From an uncultured Draconibacterium sp. (GTDB lineage Bacteria; Bacteroidota; Bacteroidia; Bacteroidales; Prolixibacteraceae), in the NCBI RefSeq assembly GCF_963677565.1, contig NZ_OY781981.1, positions 3,588,001-3,652,000 on the forward strand: DNA of 64,000 nucleotides, read 5' to 3'. The translations under genes and the position numbers were made by a program. Shown one piece after another: positions 63,239 through 64,000 of this stretch. The notes beneath the pieces were generated by a model that was not told the origin of the DNA, did not search any database, and worked only from the letters and a program-made list of their open reading frames with translations. The first letter of the stretch is position 1; every line of letters starts with the position of its first letter.

Positions 63239-64000
63239 ATGAAACCAAATAAAACGAAAGTAGTTGAACGAAAATATTTATTTCCCTTTATTGTAATTAC
63301 CAGCTTGTTTGCCCTATGGGGATTTGCAAACGATATCACAAATCCAATGGTTGCGGCATTTAAAACGGTAATGGAAATTTCAAATGCCAAAGCCTCGTTA
63401 GTGCAGTTTGCTTTTTATGGAGGATACGCAACCATGGCAATTCCGGCAGCCTTATTTGTTCAAAAGTACAGCTATAAGAAAGGAATTCTTTTAGGATTGG
63501 CTCTGTATGCAACCGGAGCTTTGCTTTTTTGGCCGGCCGCTCAGTACCAGGCATTTGGATTTTTTCTCGTATCCTTATACATTCTAACTTTTGGTTTGGC
63601 TTTTTTAGAGACAACAGCTAATCCGTTCATTCTGTCGCTGGGTGCGGAAGAAACCGCAACAAGGCGATTAAACCTGTCGCAGGCTTTTAATCCAATGGGA
63701 TCGCTTTTGGGGATGTTTGTAGCTTCGCGAATTGTTTTAGCAGCATTGGAATCGGACAAAAGAAATTCAGCCGGAGAACTTATATTTCCTATGCTCGACG
63801 AGGCAACTAAAGCAGCTATTCGTACTAACGATTTAATGATCATCAGAAATCCGTATGTAATTCTCGGTTTGGTTGTAATAGTAATGTTTGTAGTTATTTT
63901 GCTAACAAAAATGCCACAAACCGGTCACCTAAATGAAATTCATCCCTACCATTCATTCAAGCGACTCATTAAAAATAAAATCTATCGCGAAGGAGTAGTG
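63239..64000 (+). CDS. fucP: L-fucose:H+ symporter, N-terminal part (runs off right edge)
   Basis: The ATG at 63239 opens a frame that continues to the last base, giving the first 254 residues. The MFS start KYLFPFIVITSLFALWGFAN then DITNPMVAAFK and QFAFYGGYATMAIPAALFVQ, with TFGLAFLETTANPFILSLG, are hallmark FucP-subfamily segments (family length ~430). It imports L-fucose with protons. It follows fucU by 134 bases, which hold no clear hairpin. Function rests on sequence and on the fuc operon around it. Confidence 0.9.
   Translation, partial: MKPNKTKVVERKYLFPFIVITSLFALWGFANDITNPMVAAFKTVMEISNAKASLVQFAFYGGYATMAIPAALFVQKYSYKKGILLGLALYATGALLFWPAAQYQAFGFFLVSLYILTFGLAFLETTANPFILSLGAEETATRRLNLSQAFNPMGSLLGMFVASRIVLAALESDKRNSAGELIFPMLDEATKAAIRTNDLMIIRNPYVILGLVVIVMFVVILLTKMPQTGHLNEIHPYHSFKRLIKNKIYREGVV

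Overview
The window comes from a Bacteroidota genome, probably a marine, alga-degrading member of the Marinilabiliales/Prolixibacteraceae type (inference). The grounds are two SusC/SusD pairs, a hybrid two-component regulator, many SusD-style and enzyme lipoproteins, a type IX secretion tail on one lyase, and AT-rich spacers without clear Shine-Dalgarno sites. No rRNA, tRNA, CRISPR array, transposase or replication origin was recognised.

Region 1 (3-2925) is not obviously part of a polysaccharide locus. It holds the 3' end of a DUF5916 gene, a Tat-exported PHP-family hydrolase, a 3'-truncated maltose O-acetyltransferase, and the left part of a 1-kb AT-rich spacer rich in hairpins.

Region 2 (about 3.1-33.4 kb) is an alginate utilisation locus. 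It starts with a FadR-type GntR regulator whose upstream region carries two near-identical operator-like dyads. SusC, SusD, a PKD lipoprotein and a PL7 lyase follow, then a long run of enzymes: a Tat-exported epimerase-like protein, a heparinase-like lyase, PL6, PL17 and a second PL7 and PL6. Cytoplasmic steps are covered by a KdgF-like cupin, MFS uptake, two SDR reductases (candidate DEH reductases), two PfkB kinases (KdgK) and a KDPG aldolase (Eda). The implied route is alginate -> unsaturated uronate -> DEH -> KDG -> KDPG -> pyruvate + glyceraldehyde-3-phosphate. An Nramp-like carrier, a TSUP permease, a bicupin lipoprotein, a hotdog thioesterase, an amidohydrolase and acetate kinase are the less expected members.

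Region 3 (33.6-58.2 kb) is a second PUL run by a 1381-aa hybrid two-component sensor with a double seven-bladed propeller. It has a 31-aa membrane peptide, SusC/SusD, three S1-type sulfatases (one broken by a one-base frameshift), an agarase-like clan GH-A hydrolase, a CE6/SASA-type esterase, a GH39-like hydrolase, an exported epimerase-like protein, a heparinase-like lyase, a parallel beta-helix lipoprotein and a PhoD-like phosphatase. The substrate is a sulfated, probably uronate-containing and acylated algal polysaccharide, but I cannot name it.

Region 4 (58.3 kb to the right edge) is L-fucose catabolism: a divergent AraC regulator, FucI, FucK, FucU (frameshifted) and the start of FucP. 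Its position next to the sulfatase PUL suggests the polysaccharide may yield L-fucose, although no fucosidase was recognised.

Recurring themes are strong hairpins about 27-33 bases upstream of start codons inside operons, a repeated pairing of an exported epimerase-like gene with a heparinase-like lyase gene, and two single-base homopolymer deletions that need checking against reads.
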